Below are positions 19,969 to 32,429 of a DNA stretch of 64,000 nucleotides, piece by piece. Within the stretch, counting starts at the first letter, position 1. Each line of letters begins with the position of its first letter. The notes beneath the pieces are model-generated. The model ran no database searches. It worked only from the letters and a program-made list of their open reading frames with translations, and had not been told where the DNA came from. The position numbers and the translations under genes were made by a program. This stretch comes from Zasmidium citrigriseum (Eukaryota; Ascomycota; Dothideomycetes; Mycosphaerellales; Mycosphaerellaceae), in assembly GCA_002786025.1 (NCBI GenBank), contig NHNW01000020.1, positions 496,001-560,000 on the forward strand, written 5' to 3'.

Positions 19969-20971
19969 ATGGGTCAAGTCTTGCCGCCAAACACAATTCA
20001 CACAACACTGAATTACTACCTCACGCCAGACAAAGGCGGACAGACAGTCTTCTATCCTGGAACAGCCGGCAACTATCGACGCAAACATGAACCCCACGAA
20101 ATAGATGTTCTCGACATTCGAGAATGTCCCGATCAAATCGATCTGGACAAGCAAGGCTTCCAGCTCTTCCAATATGCAGCTTTCAACAATGTTTTGAGTG
20201 ATCCAGAAGTCGTGAAAACGAAAGTCTACAAGGACACAGTTGAGTTGTTAAAGAAGGCGTCAGTCTGCCAAAGCATTCTCTCCCATCTGTACTTGGACTG
20301 AACGATTCACAGCACAGGAGCAACTCATGTCCATGTGTTCAGCCACATCATACGCAAGCAGACATGGGATAGTGCTGTTGAGTACGGCAAAGACTTGCCG
20401 GATCTTGAGAAGAATCCGAGCATGACACCCGCCAGGTTCATTCATGTCGGTATGGTTCCGTGTCAAGTCTTGTGTGGTTCAGCCAGCTGATGGAATTGCA
20501 GACCAGTCGTACGACGGCGCCCAGGAAGTCCTGAAAGACAACCTCTCCGAAGACGAGTTCCAGAAGCTAGGCAAGACTCGCTGGGCAATCGTCAATGTTT
20601 GGCGTCCGATCCAACAAACGATCCATCGAGACCAACTGGCCATGTGCGACGCATCGACGGTGCCCGACTCAGACTTGCATCCAGTAAGAGCTCAGCTTCC
20701 TTCCAAGGGCAGCGGCACCTATGAAGATGTCAGTAAAGGAGGCACTTTCGAGACTTGGCACGTCACTGCCAATCCCACTCACAAGTGGTTCTATGCGTCA
20801 GAACTCAACCCTGACGAGGCACTTCTCATTAAGTGTTACGATTCCAAAAAAGATGGACGAGCGAGAAGAGCACCACATACAGCGTTCGAATCGGACAGGG
20901 ACAGTGGGCCACCGAGACAAAGTATCGAGGTTCGATGTCTTGTGTTTTGGGAAGATCAATCTTTGGAATAG
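19969..20971 (+). CDS. CmcJ/GA4-desaturase-like family protein
   Basis: Exons 19969-20258, 20313-20449 and 20502-20971 (introns 54 and 52 nt) give 298 aa. Segments typical of the family are GATHVHVFSHIIRK, GKTRWAIVNVWRPIQQTIHRDQLAMCD, WYFASEL-like KWFYASELNPDEALLIKCYDS, and HTAFESD. The family groups fungal and bacterial proteins annotated as gibberellin GA4 desaturase or 7-alpha-cephem-methoxylase P8-chain relatives. Characterised members are Fe(II)/2-oxoglutarate-type oxidoreductases in secondary metabolism, and His/Asp residues here fit that. Substrate cannot be told. No biosynthetic backbone gene is next to it, so a stand-alone accessory enzyme is likely. Confidence 0.8.
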
Positions 20972-21015
20972 CGCTACATGGCAGCTATGTAATGTGATTG
21001 CCGATCTATGCTTTC

Positions 21016-22337
21016 CTATTCCCACTGGATGTACACCAGCGGTGAAGTATAGACGTTGATACCGTCAGCGTCTAAGTCGTTCTTCGTGTACGTGACGTAG
21101 AGGTCGTTGTCGCGAGAGCTGGCTGCTAGCCCTGGATGTGCCTGAACAGAGTAGGCGCTGAGGAAGTAGTTGCCGTTGATACCGGTGAAGAAGTGCTGAG
21201 GCGTGATCCAGGGTCCCTCAGGCTTAGGAGCAGTGGTGATGAACATGTCTGATCCGGGGTACTGAGGGCCTCCAACCCAGACATACGACTGCCACTTTTC
21301 CGAGTAGTAGTAGGTCCCTTGCCCACCGACGTTGGAATTGGTAATGTTGATGCCCTCCTGTCCGATAGCTGGCATCGTCCTCGTCCACTCGCCGTTGACA
21401 TAGTATTGATAAGCAGCCTTGTTCTCGACTTGGTTGGCTGGTACCTTAGCGAGAGAGGTGATGCCCTCGGCTTGGCCGTAAAGGTATGCCATCCCGTCGT
21501 GGACTACATTGCCGTAGTTGCCGAATGTGATCTCGCCCTCTTTCCAAAAGAACTCATCGACCACTGAAACCTTTGGTAAGGCATCACGGTCACCAAAGTA
21601 ACTGGGTTGGTAGGTGACTTTATACAAGATGGCGTTCGGGTTCTCCGTCACTGTACTAAGATCAGAGCGGATATGGGACGTCCGGATCCAAGTGTAGCCA
21701 GTGACACCTCCACGGCCTGAGGATGTGATCATTGGCGGCAGATCAGGCCCTGTAATCAGTCAGCGGGTTTATTACGTCTGAGTATCGTAAACCTACACAG
21801 CGCATATCTCGTGCCGTCGGAGCAATTACCCGCGGGTGGATCGCAGTAATCCGGTAAAATAGGAAAGAAAGCCTGCGTGATAGAGTTCTTGCCATATTGC
21901 TTGAGCACTACAGTGTTGATGGGATCTGCTCCAGGTGGCACTCGTTGCAGAGCAGGACCTCCAAATCTACTGAAGTCTGTCCAACTGGCAGTGCTCGTAA
22001 CCAGCGGAGAGATCATAACACTGCCATTGGGATAGAACAGCTGTGTGTCTCTGCACGTCCAGAATGTGCGGTCAATGAAAGTCATGGAGCCGCACGAGTC
22101 TCGGTCAAGTGCTGGGTCATCCGCAAGACCGAGGATCTGGGGCGTAGTTTTGAGCTTTGGGTAGACTGGCTGTTGGTTTGTTGGTGGTGGAGGAGCAGGA
22201 CGTCTATGAGGCCAAGGGCGATAATGTGGGAAGGGCCGATATGGCGGCTGTCCAGGGAAGCGTTTGTGACCGTATTGGGCGTTTGCGGTCGATTGGAAAA
22301 AGGCCGCTAGGGCAGCCAGGACGAGGAAGAGTTCCAT
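21016..22337 (-). CDS. Secreted protein, DUF4185-like beta-propeller (tentative)
   Basis: Exons 22337-21797 and 21749-21016 (47-nt intron GTAGGT...ACAG) give 424 aa. The start MELFLVLAALAAFFQSTANAQ is a clear signal peptide; a Pro/Arg/His-rich linker follows. The remainder has repeated aromatic segments such as GSMTFIDRTFWTCRDTQLF, GYTWIRTSHIRSD, QSYVWVGGPQYPG and NDLYVTYTKNDLDADGINVY. These resemble secreted fungal DUF4185 or glycoside-hydrolase-like propellers. No catalytic acid pair can be assigned. The splice junction reads YAL|WPDLPP, which restores one continuous frame. It is the last intact gene before the RIP block. Confidence 0.75.
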
Positions 22338-22926
22338 GACGAGCCAGAGATGGGAGAATCGTGGTTGCAGAACGTTCTGGTGCAAGGCAGCTCTTTTATC
22401 GAGACAGCACAGCTCGACTGACTTTTTCTCCGTGTCTTTTGAGCCATGATCGCCTGCCTGACCCAGAGATCCAATTAGACTTCTGCAGTCTCGCGAGCTT
22501 CCATCTGCAATATTACTCTCGTCCTCTTCCTTCCTCCACCTACCCATGCTGGAAATGTTGCGGTGGCCGCAGCTCAAGATCCTGTGGACATGACTCCACG
22601 CGCTTGACTTGATCCGGTGCTCATTCACAAGCAATACCGGTTAGTAATGAGGCACGGAGCGGACGCACTACCTGCGCCAAGCACTATCTTCAGTGCCGTT
22701 CATGCAGGTACGTGAAGCTTGGATAGGGTGTGACCTACAGATGTGAGCCCCTAAGGCCCTTCTTGGTAGTCGTCGTTCCGAAAATGTGCAGAGGTTGGAT
22801 CAAGCAAAGACCAGCTATGCATGCAAGGTGGTGGTGCGAAGCCTGAAGGAACCGAGGTGGAGGTGATCAATCGTGTGGGGGCTGTTCAAGCCAATGGAGC
22901 TCTACCATTGTGCAGATTATTTTCGG
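22338..22926. other. Intergenic region bordering the degenerate transposon
   Basis: Normal-composition DNA containing CpA and TpG at ordinary levels. It covers the promoter of the secreted-protein gene and runs up to the left terminal repeat of the RIP-affected element. No gene recognised. Confidence 0.5.
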
Positions 22927-22927
22927 C

Positions 22928-25900
22928 TAGGGGACGCTAAAAGCTCGCATGAGGTTAATTTTACTACCCGATCCGTGCACATCCATGCGCGTCCCCACCC
23001 GAGCTTTTAGCTCCTTAGCCTACCTTTTCTAACCTTCTTCCTTTCTTTAATACCGCCTCTACCTATATACGCTTCTACGTACGTAGAAATACTTATAAAT
23101 ATAAACGCCTTCTAGTTTATACCCTATAGGCTAAAAGACTTCGAGACGACGCTAGATCCGAGCGACGAGAGCGATATAGATAAGGTTATATATATAGCTA
23201 TACCTATAACCTTAGATAGATACTTATAAGACGCTAGTAAACTATTAGGTTTACGCCTTCTATTCTTACGTAAGAAGAGTAGTAGGTACTTTAGAGGGCT
23301 ACTATAGTCGAGCCTAAGACTAATATTTAGCTTCCTCGCCTTATAGGTATTATAGTTACTAACTTAACGTATAGCCTACTTACTATATAAGAGGTCGAGT
23401 ATATATCGTATATTCTAGAGTATCTAAATACCTATAAGTCTAGCTATATATATATAGTAGATATACGAGTATATCTAGGGGCGTAAGGAATTATTCTAGA
23501 TAGAGTTCGTAAAGTCCTATAGGCGTTCGAGTTTAGAGTAAGAGACCTTAACCTATAGCTAAATATATAGGCTTATATATATATAGATATAGTATAGCGC
23601 TAAGTAGAAGTATAAACCCGACCTAACGATAATTAGCTTCCTTAGCGACGTTAAAAGAGTACGAGTAATAAAGAGGTACTCTAGAGCGTCTATCTATAAA
23701 TATCGATACCCTCGTTTTTAGGGTATAAATACCTACTATACTAAAGTTATAGAGGAGTACTTAGATTAGTATAAGTCTATAATCCTACCTATAATCGAAC
23801 CTACGAACCTAGACTCTAATACTAATAAGTCCTATATAGAGTAGACTCTTATAGCTTAGTATAGTTAATAGAAAGACTTCCGCGAGAGTATAGCGTATAT
23901 CCCGCCTTACGCCGACTATAAGCTTATATAGGAGGAGTCGGCGACGCTAGTACGTATATATACTCTTACTATTTACTATACTTATACTCGTAGATACTTA
24001 TAGGCTACTACTAATACTATCTTATATATAAGAACTACTACCCCGACTATCGCCCTAGCTATTACTAAAAGCTTATTAGTAAAGAGAGTAAATAGAGTAT
24101 TAACTACTTTAAGACCTTATTTCGAGAGCCTTCGAAAGGTCTAACGGATATCTATACTATTATCGAACGTAGTATAGCCTAGCGGACCTAATACTATAGA
24201 TACGCCTATAAATACGGACGAAGATACGACCTTACTAATTAATTATAGGTATAGGTTACTCGTAAGGGTAAGGTACGCTTATCTATTAAGAATACGAAGT
24301 CGTCTTTAATATCGTCGTTCTATAGGATACTATAGTAACGCCCTATATTATCCTTATATCTAGGGGCGTATATACGTATCTACCTCTAAATTTATCGAAG
24401 ACGCTAGCCTATATCCTCTAGGAGCTAGACTAGGTTCTTTATCGATACTATAATCTAATACTATCGAGTAGTATATATAGGTATATATATAGGTAGATAT
24501 ATAAGCTAATATAGCTTAGCTAACTTCTAGTAGTACCTATTCCTCCTCGAGTTCCTCTAATAGAAGAGCGTAAAGACAATTAGGCAATTATATAAGTCTT
24601 TAGTTAATACTACGAGGATAGATACGATAGTCTTTAAGATAAAGATAATATAGTTTAGAGAGTACTAGAATATTAATACGGTCGTATAGTAATATAAGGA
24701 ATAGGCGAAGGACCCTATAACCGTAAGTACGCCTAGAGATATACTTATATATTCGCTTACTTCCTACGTATATAGGTATATATTCGAGATATCTAGATTA
24801 AGGTAGACGGCCTCTAGGTAATCGTATATTTCCTTAACGAGTAGGCTAAGGTCTTTATATAGATATAAGCGTTCGAAGTCGATATATTATATAAGAGGCT
24901 AGTTAGTATAAAGGTAAACGAGATCCTTTTTACGACCTAGCTTAAGTAAGATAGGAAGAGTATATATACGACCGTATATATACGGGAATATAGCTAATAG
25001 TAATAGTCTTTACGCTTACCCGTATAATTATTAACTAGAAGAATAGCGACCGAATCTACTACCTAGCCTTTACGCGCCTATTTAAGACCTTAGTAAAGGT
25101 CGTAGGAGAGAATCGGATCCGCTAGGCGTATATCTACGAGACTAGCTTCTATTATATAAAGGTAGATTCGCTTAGTTCGTAGTACTTAGGTCTATACGTA
25201 TATATCTATACCCTTATATATATACTTACCTATATACGAACTAGGCCTAGAGTAATACCTCTACGATATTAATCCTCTTTAGTCCCTAGACGAGTACCTA
25301 AAGTATATACTTATACTATATCGTATATACTTCGAGCGAAACGTAAACGATATAATTAGTAAGTATTCTATCGATCCTCTTACTAAGGAGAAGATAATAG
25401 ATCTTATCGACGCTAACTCTAGCGCTTAGTACTATAGTATTATTACTTATCTCTAACGTAAGCCCGTATATATAGTTATAGCTCTATATATACTAATAGC
25501 CGTAGGTTATAGTAAGAAGAATATCTAGAACTAGGCTACCCTAAAGAAGAACGATATTATCGCTATAGGTATTACTATTAGTTATATATCTATAAATAAG
25601 AGAATATAGTAGGTATAACGCGTAGATATAAACTCTAATAAGTAGACTAGGTATAAGAGCTATACCTTTAGTATAGGTTTACCCTTACTCGAGGCTATAA
25701 TCTATAGAGAAAGGATCGACTAAAGGGATATAGATTAATACGAGGGATATACGGAGTTCCGTATTTATTATACTCTATAGGATATTTTAGACGAGGCCTA
25801 GTAAACCCGCGTAGCTTAGAGAGATCGTAAGTATACCCGTACCTCTACCTTATTATATATATAGCTAATAGGTCTAGAACGTAAGCGAAAAAAGTAGGAA

Positions 25901-28900
25901 GAGGAGAAAGCTACTCGTTAAGTCGCGTAAGAGTAAGTAGTTAGGCGTATCTACGAGCCTAGAAGCGATAGTAATAAAGAAATAATATACTAGGTATAGT
26001 AAGCTCGATAGGGTACTATAATAGCTACGCGAGCTAATCTAGAGGTACGAGTAATAGTAAGGGCGTCTATATAGCCTAACCTACCCTCGGTACTTCCTTC
26101 GAGGGAATTATCTATTATCCCTTAGCGACGGTAACGAGATAGCTTCGAGAGGCTATAGGGTATAGGAATATCTATACCCCCGCCTTCGTATAGAGGTACG
26201 CCTATATAGAATTAACCTATTATACTAAAGCCGCCTACTCTAGTACCGTAGGTACCCTCTTAACTATAGATAGCCTAGTAGCTATAGCTTAGGGCTATAT
26301 ATAGGGGCGCTACTATACCTATATATATAGGTATAGCCTAATATCTATAGCTACCTACGCTAGGATTTATATAAGGCTATAGATAAGGGGGCTTTTAGGG
26401 CTAGATAAATCCTCTTAAGTAAATATAGTATAATATTCTATAGGCTAACTTAAAGGTAGCCTCGGATAACGCCTATATAGCTACTATAAATATACGATAT
26501 ATAGAGGCTAGAGTAGAGAGGGAAGAGGAAGACCTTTAGGTAGTACGAGATAGAAGATAGAATATATATATACTATTTTACTTACTTATAAACGTATATA
26601 CGTACGTAAGCTATTAAATATAGAAAGAACCTAGTTATTCTAAGTTATAATAGAGAAATATTAGGGTAGAAGAAATACGTATAGGTATAGCTATAGTTAT
26701 ATAGTTACTATTCGAACTTAAGGAACTATATACGCTATATATATATCTACGTAATAAGACTCGGTATATAGCGAGTAAAGATAACGAGAAAAAAGTTAAT
26801 ATAGGTTTCTAAGGATATAGTTATAAGTAAATACTATAACGATACTATCTACGTTTTAAAGTAATAAAAAAAGAAGTAGATAAAGTCGAAAAGTACTTTT
26901 TAGACAAATATAAAATAAGACGTATAAAGGACTTATAATACGACTATAGAGAGTAGAAAAAGTAAACTAGATAGTTAAGGAAGTAGATAGTATCTTAGTA
27001 TATAAGATAGAAATAAAATAATAACGTAAGGGTATAGATACGAGTATAGATCGACCCTTAAAAGTTAGAGAGGATAGATAATAGATAGATAGGATAGAAT
27101 AGGAAAAAGCTCTATATAGGTATAGATAAGGGTATAGGCTAGGGTATATACCCCGAGTAGTAGGGTATCTTATTTAGAAGCTATAGGAAAGGCTAGAGGG
27201 CCTAATATAGAAGTAGGTAGTATAGGTAAAGCTATACCTATAGATATAACTATCTAAACGATCTTATTTCCCTCCCTATTAGTACTATAGTTATAGCGAC
27301 TAGGAGCGGCCTAGTAGCTAATATACTTATACTCGTTATTAAGGTAGTAGTAGTCTAGTAATATAGGTATTAGTATAGATATAGATATAGGCGAAGGAAT
27401 AAGCTTACGCTTCTTAGAACCCTTACCCTTATATAGCTCGTAAGGGATAGTCTTACTAGCGATCTCGAGGTAGTCTTTAGCGTCCTATAGCTTAACCTAG
27501 AAGGGTATTAGTATAGGTATAGACGAGGGTATAGGTACTTATATTACTAGTCTTTATAATAGGGAGGTTAGGGAAGCGCTACTTAAGGGTCGCGACGTCG
27601 AGGACGAGATTAGACTCCTAGACGTCCTTAGGGGCCTTAGGGAGCTTATTCTTACTCTTACTATTACCCTTACTATTACCCTTAACTATAGGCTTAGTAG
27701 GGGTTTTAGAGGCTAACTTAGCGCTAGACTTAGAGGTAGCGGTAGGGAGGGTATCGTCTTCGTCCTCTTTTTTATTATCCGAGATTATAACTAGCTTCTT
27801 ACTCTTAGCCCTAAGATATAGTTAGTTATATAGGTATAGGTAAGGGTAGAGCGAAATATATACTTAGTAGCCTTACGAATCGCGTTATAGAAGTCTATAG
27901 GTATAGGTATTAGTATAGGTATAGATAAGGGCTAATACTTAATATACTCGTCGCCTTATCTTTCCTATTCTACTTTATATAACGACCTCCCTTACTATTA
28001 TTAGCGAACTAGAAGGAAGGGACCTTATACTATATATATATATTAGTATAGGTATAGCTAAGGGTAAAGGTAAGTACGTATAACGTAAATAAGATAGGAC
28101 TCGATAGCCTTAACGTCGCGACCTAGCTTCTAGAAAGGTATTAGTAAGAGTCTATACCTATATATAAGGGTATATATATAGTATAAATACCCTCTAGCTT
28201 ATCCTTATTACTCTCTAAATCGCTATTATAATCTATCTTTCTCGACTACTTAAAGTAGGTCTCCTAGGTCTAGTTACGCTATATATATATTAGTATAGGT
28301 ATAGATATAGGCGAAGGAAAGACTATATAGGAAAGCGGTAGTAAACTTTACCTAGGAACTAGCTAATAACCTAGGTATACTTAGGAAGGTCTTCCTTCTT
28401 TACGTTCGTATCCTTCTAAAGAAGTCGTTAGCTTTACCCGTAGCTATACCTATATATATATATACTTATAAAGAGCTTATAGTATAGTAACTTTAGCGTA
28501 GTACTCTTCTTAATAGCGCTCTTATAGAAGTAGTAGGAGCTCTACTACCTATTAGTATCCCTATAGCTATACCTATAGATATATATATACCGACTCTTTC
28601 TCTATTATCTTACTAAAGTTATAGTTAGCGGGGTTCTACGTTATAGTAGGTAGTATAGACGTTCGTATAGGCTCGTATATAGGCGTAGATAGGGGGGAAG
28701 GCTACTCGAACTATCGATAATATATACTATATCTTTATTAGTAAGGGCTTATATATAGGTATAGATATAGGCGAAAGTTAGGTATAATAACTAACTATAA
28801 TATATATATAGAAAGAAAGGAAGAAGGATAAGAGAAGGAAGAAATTGTCTTAAGCTCGGCTAAGGTGGCCCAAGCTCCTTGCAGCTAAGCTTTGGCCAAT

Positions 28901-28983
28901 CACAGAGCTCGGTGCTCCCCCGCCGAGCTTCTGCGCTAGCGTCGGAGCGGAATCATCCTTCCCCGAGCTTTTAGCGTCCCCTA
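22928..28983. mobile_element. RIP-degenerated TIR element, about 6.06 kb
   Basis: The ends are exact inverted repeats at 22927-22947 and 28964-28984 (outer bases CTAGGGGACGCTAAAAGC), flanked by TA or CTAG on both sides, so the duplication could be either. A second inverted match (CCTTCTTCCTTTCTTT) lies inward at 23033-23048 and 28812-28827. From about 23010 to 28840 CpA and TpG are nearly absent while TpA is extreme: heavy repeat-induced point mutation. No frame survives. On the plus strand at about 25270-26160 one frame is interrupted only by TAA/TAG, as expected when CAA, CAG or TGG codons are hit, so a coding region probably existed. Superfamily is not assigned; a TA duplication would suit Tc1/mariner relatives but the size is large. 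Confidence 0.8.
27360..28790 (+). repeat. Recurring short motif in the RIP block
   Basis: Variants of TAGTATAGGTATAGATA, often followed by TAGGCGAAGG or AAGGG, recur at irregular intervals (near 27370, 27505, 27910, 28050, 28290 and 28750). They may be degraded tandem or subterminal repeats of the element. Low complexity after RIP makes exact copy boundaries uncertain. Confidence 0.45.
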
Positions 28984-29244
28984 GCTTACTATAGACACAC
29001 CATTGTGCTCGGGTTGAGATGTTCCTTCCACGGGCCTCCGGATGTAACTGCACCGTCCTTCAAGAGAAATGTAGTGTAGTGTGACCTTTGATGCAGGCGA
29101 GTATTGAGGTCCCGATCATGCACACGGCTTCACGGCAAGATCAAGCCTTGCCATCTCAGCAGGACCAATGGGTTGCAAAGTAAGTATAAGCCATGAGGCT
29201 TGGGGCGGCAGACAAGAGTGTCTTGAGTGTATTGAAGACACACG

Positions 29245-31058
29245 ATGCAATCTTGGCGTGTGCTAGAACTCTTGCCTTTCATCTTTCTGTCAGCTTGTGC
29301 TGCTCCTCCCCCTTGGCATCCATGGCCTGGAAGGCCTGGACATGACCATGGAAATCGGATACCTCTCACTGTCGACTTAGGATACAGCAAGTATCAAGGA
29401 GCAGCCGTGGATGGTGGTATCAATCAATACCTTGGAATGAGATTCGCTGCACCGCCTCTCGGAGACCTACGCTTCCGTGCACCAGTCGATCCCGTGTATA
29501 ACGAGACTGTTCAGCCAGCCACAGCTCTTGGGCCTGTGTGTCCGTATGTTGGGTACAACTTCCCAGCCTTCAGCGAAGACTGTCTTTTCGTGAATGTGTT
29601 CGCTCCTTCCAACGCCACGACGACCTCGAAGCTGCCGGTCTGGTTCTTCATCTCTGGGGGAGGCTACTCAGGGCTGTCCAATGCCAATTATCTCGGCAAT
29701 GAAGTCATCGAGCAGTCAAATCACAGTCTTGTCCTCGTCAACTTCAACTACCGAGTCGGTGCATATGGCTTCCTTGCCTCCGAAAAGGTTCGGCGAGATG
29801 GAGACCTGAATGCTGGTTTGCTGGACCAGCGCAAGGCCTTGGAATGGGTGCAAAAGTACGTCCATCTCTTCGGAGGGGATCCAGACCATGTGGTGATCCA
29901 CGGTAAGAATTTGTCATTTCAAGTTCTCGAACGATGTTCTGACTTTGATCGTAGGTGACTCCGCTGGTGCTGGCTCTGTGGCACATCACTTGACATGGGC
30001 GGGGGGACGAGACGACCATCTTTTCGTCGGAGCCATCAGTCAATCCCCATTTTTCCCAACCGAGAGGACAGTGCCGCAGATGGAGTTCCAATTTAATCGA
30101 TTCGCAGACGCGGTCGGATGCAACTCCAACTCCAGCGGAGTCATGGATTGTCTGCGCTCCAAAGATACCAACGATCTGTCTGTGGGCAACGTCATGTCCC
30201 CTTTCCCTGGTGGAAAGAATACGCCGCTTTTCTATTGGCTGCCAGTAATAGACGGAACCGTCAACAAGGAGTTAATGTACTCTCAATTCGAGCGAGGTAA
30301 GTATTCCGTATCGTTCGTTGGGCGTGATCAGCGCTCACAGTCGGAAGGCCAGATAGTCAAAGTCCCTACATTCGTGGGCGATGATTCCACAGAAGGCGGC
30401 TCCTTCGCACCCAACGCTACGTCGAATGCCGATTTTCTCCAGTTTTTCAAAGACAACTATCCTGGACTGACGGACAGAGATCTGAGAGAGATTAATGCCA
30501 CCTATCCACTGACGCCAATGCGAGGGACACGTCCCGTCTGGTTTGGGCCAACTGCTGACGCATACGGTAAGCCAGTGTTTGCTGAGATGTACGAGGTTGG
30601 ATGGACTGACATTACCTGTAGGAGACGCTTGCTTCATCTGTGCTGGGAACGAAATCGCAAATTCGATGGCCGCTTACTTCTCGCCGTGGAAGACCTGGAG
30701 CTATGAATACGCCGTCGTCGAGCCCAATGCCGACCCCGGCAATCCCGTGCCTCACACCATAGAGATGCCAGCCGTGTTTGGTCCAAACTCGACATACTGT
30801 ACGACTTGCTCGTACGCCGACGGACAACTTAACCACCCCATGGTGCCGATCGTCATGTCCTATTACATTAGCTTCGTCAAGGCACTCGATCCAAATCCTT
30901 ATCGTCTTCCGTCGACTCCGGAATGGAAGCCCTGGGGACGTTGGGGAAACAATCGCCTTCGTTTTCAATTAGACAGTACAAGAATGGAGACGGTACCGAG
31001 GTTGCAGATCCAGAGATGCGATTTGTGGAAGCGATTGGCGCCTGATATGGAAGTGTGA
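29245..31058 (+). CDS. Secreted carboxylesterase, type B
   Basis: Exons 29245-29902, 29955-30296, 30348-30566 and 30622-31058 give 551 aa. Signal peptide MQSWRVLELLPFIFLSACA. The nucleophile elbow GDSAGAGS is split by intron 1, between G and DS. SEDCLFVNVFAP and DQRKALEWVQKYVHLFGGDP are family hallmarks; the oxyanion segment is SGGGYS rather than HGGG. VPTFVGDDSTEGGSF and PHTIEMPAVFG cover the acid and the region after the His. The third exon's acceptor was chosen because only 30348 keeps phase. It hydrolyses esters extracellularly; substrate not predictable. It starts 260 bp from the transposon end. Confidence 0.85.
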
Positions 31059-31097
31059 AGGAGGGTGAGGTGTTCGTGAATCTCGTCCATTACGTAC

Positions 31098-32115
31098 CTA
31101 TAGCTTCTCAAAAGTCGACTTCGTTTTGCGCACACCACTCATCATAGCCTTCTTCACATCGTCCGATTGAACCATCGGCGAGTTCCAAGCCGCGGTGTAT
31201 ATCAAGCCGTCTTGAACTGTTCGATCCCTGGAGAAGTCGAGGAGGGCCTTCGAGCTCTGGACGGCGACCGGACTTTTGGTGGCTATGAAGTTGGCCAGCT
31301 CGAAGGCAGTCTTGATAAGATCGTCTTTCGAGTCCACAACCTTCGACACGAACCCAACCTCCTTAGCTTCTGCGGCACCAAATTCCCGGGCTGTGTAGAC
31401 AACTTCCTTTGCCCAGGAGTAGGAGACGCCGACCTTTGGTAGGCGAGATAGACTACCAACATCGGCGGCGAGGCCTACGTCGACTTCTTTGATTGAGAAT
31501 CTGACGTCCTTGGAGCAATATCGGATGTCAGCAGCGAGTGCTAGATCGATTGCTGCGCCGTACGCAACGCCGTGGCAGCAGATGATCACAGCTGGAGGTC
31601 TTGATCAGTTGAGGCACTCCAGTAACTTGACGCTTGACCTTCTCACGTTTCTCGCATCTCTCGATGGCATTGATCCCGTTCTGATAGCCGTACATATGCC
31701 GTCTTATCCTCCACGTCCGTCGAGCGATGTCTTCCCCTTCTTTGCCTTGAGAGACGGGCCCTGCAGTCGAGGCGGATTTGACCTGTGACAAACCATCAGC
31801 CATCTTGGGGCGTGCATATTCGGGCGTTGCATGTGATGAGCGTACATCGAGGCCAGCCGAGAAATGCTTTCCAACTCCCGATAGCAAAATACACCGAATA
31901 TTTTCGTCTTCTGAAAGTAGGTCAAAAGCCTTTGCTAGGCCACTGAACACACTGCGATCTTGTTAGTGGAAACTCGTGCTTCGGCATGGGCGTTGGACAT
32001 ACTCAGGACTGAACGAGTTGTAGTTCTTAGGCCTGTTGATCTCGACATGCGCGACAAAGGGCGCCGGAAATGTGACTTGAAGTGCGGGAAAGTCGTATCT
32101 GCTCGGGTCCGCCAT
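31098..32115 (-). CDS. Delta(3,5)-delta(2,4)-dienoyl-CoA isomerase (ECH1-like)
   Basis: Exons 32115-32003, 31951-31647 and 31591-31098 (introns 51 and 55 nt) give 303 aa. AIDLALAADIRYC and KEVDVGLAADVGSLSRLPK match ECH1, including the Asp of the IDLA segment, the Glu of KEVD and the second Asp (LAADVG) used for the isomerase reaction. It shifts double bonds of dienoyl-CoA during oxidation of unsaturated acyl chains. The segment after FSAGLDVRS is longer than usual. The C-terminus is FEKL, resembling but not equal to a canonical SKL-type peroxisomal signal, and no mitochondrial presequence is evident. It begins the run of acyl-CoA genes. Confidence 0.88.
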
Positions 32116-32429
32116 TGTGAAAATAAGCAAGAAACACAAGTTCGAGAAGCGCTGGAAAGAATCGATGACTTGTTGATATTTCGAGGATGAAGTCAGTGTC
32201 GAGGCCGACGTGTCGAGGAAGCGGAGATAGATGGTCGGGCGGCTCCTGCCTTCCTTCTAATTGCCGAGGGCCATCAATTTCTAATCAATATTTGCTGAGG
32301 TTCATTCACTCAATCATTGCTCCCGTATGCCTTGCAGAGTTCTGTCAGACCGGTAGTCTAGCCGGCCTCATATCTTTCTAGCCTCATGTCGTCCCCACTG
32401 CCGACCTTGACTTTGCGCGGCTTGAGATA
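32116..32429. other. Intergenic region
   Basis: About 310 nt between the start of the isomerase gene and the 3' end of the carrier gene, both minus strand. It should hold the isomerase promoter. No gene recognised. Confidence 0.45.

Noticed and set aside
22928..28983. AT-rich block as centromere or organellar insertion
   Set aside because: Near-complete lack of CpA and TpG with retained CpG fits RIP, and the block is bounded by terminal inverted repeats.
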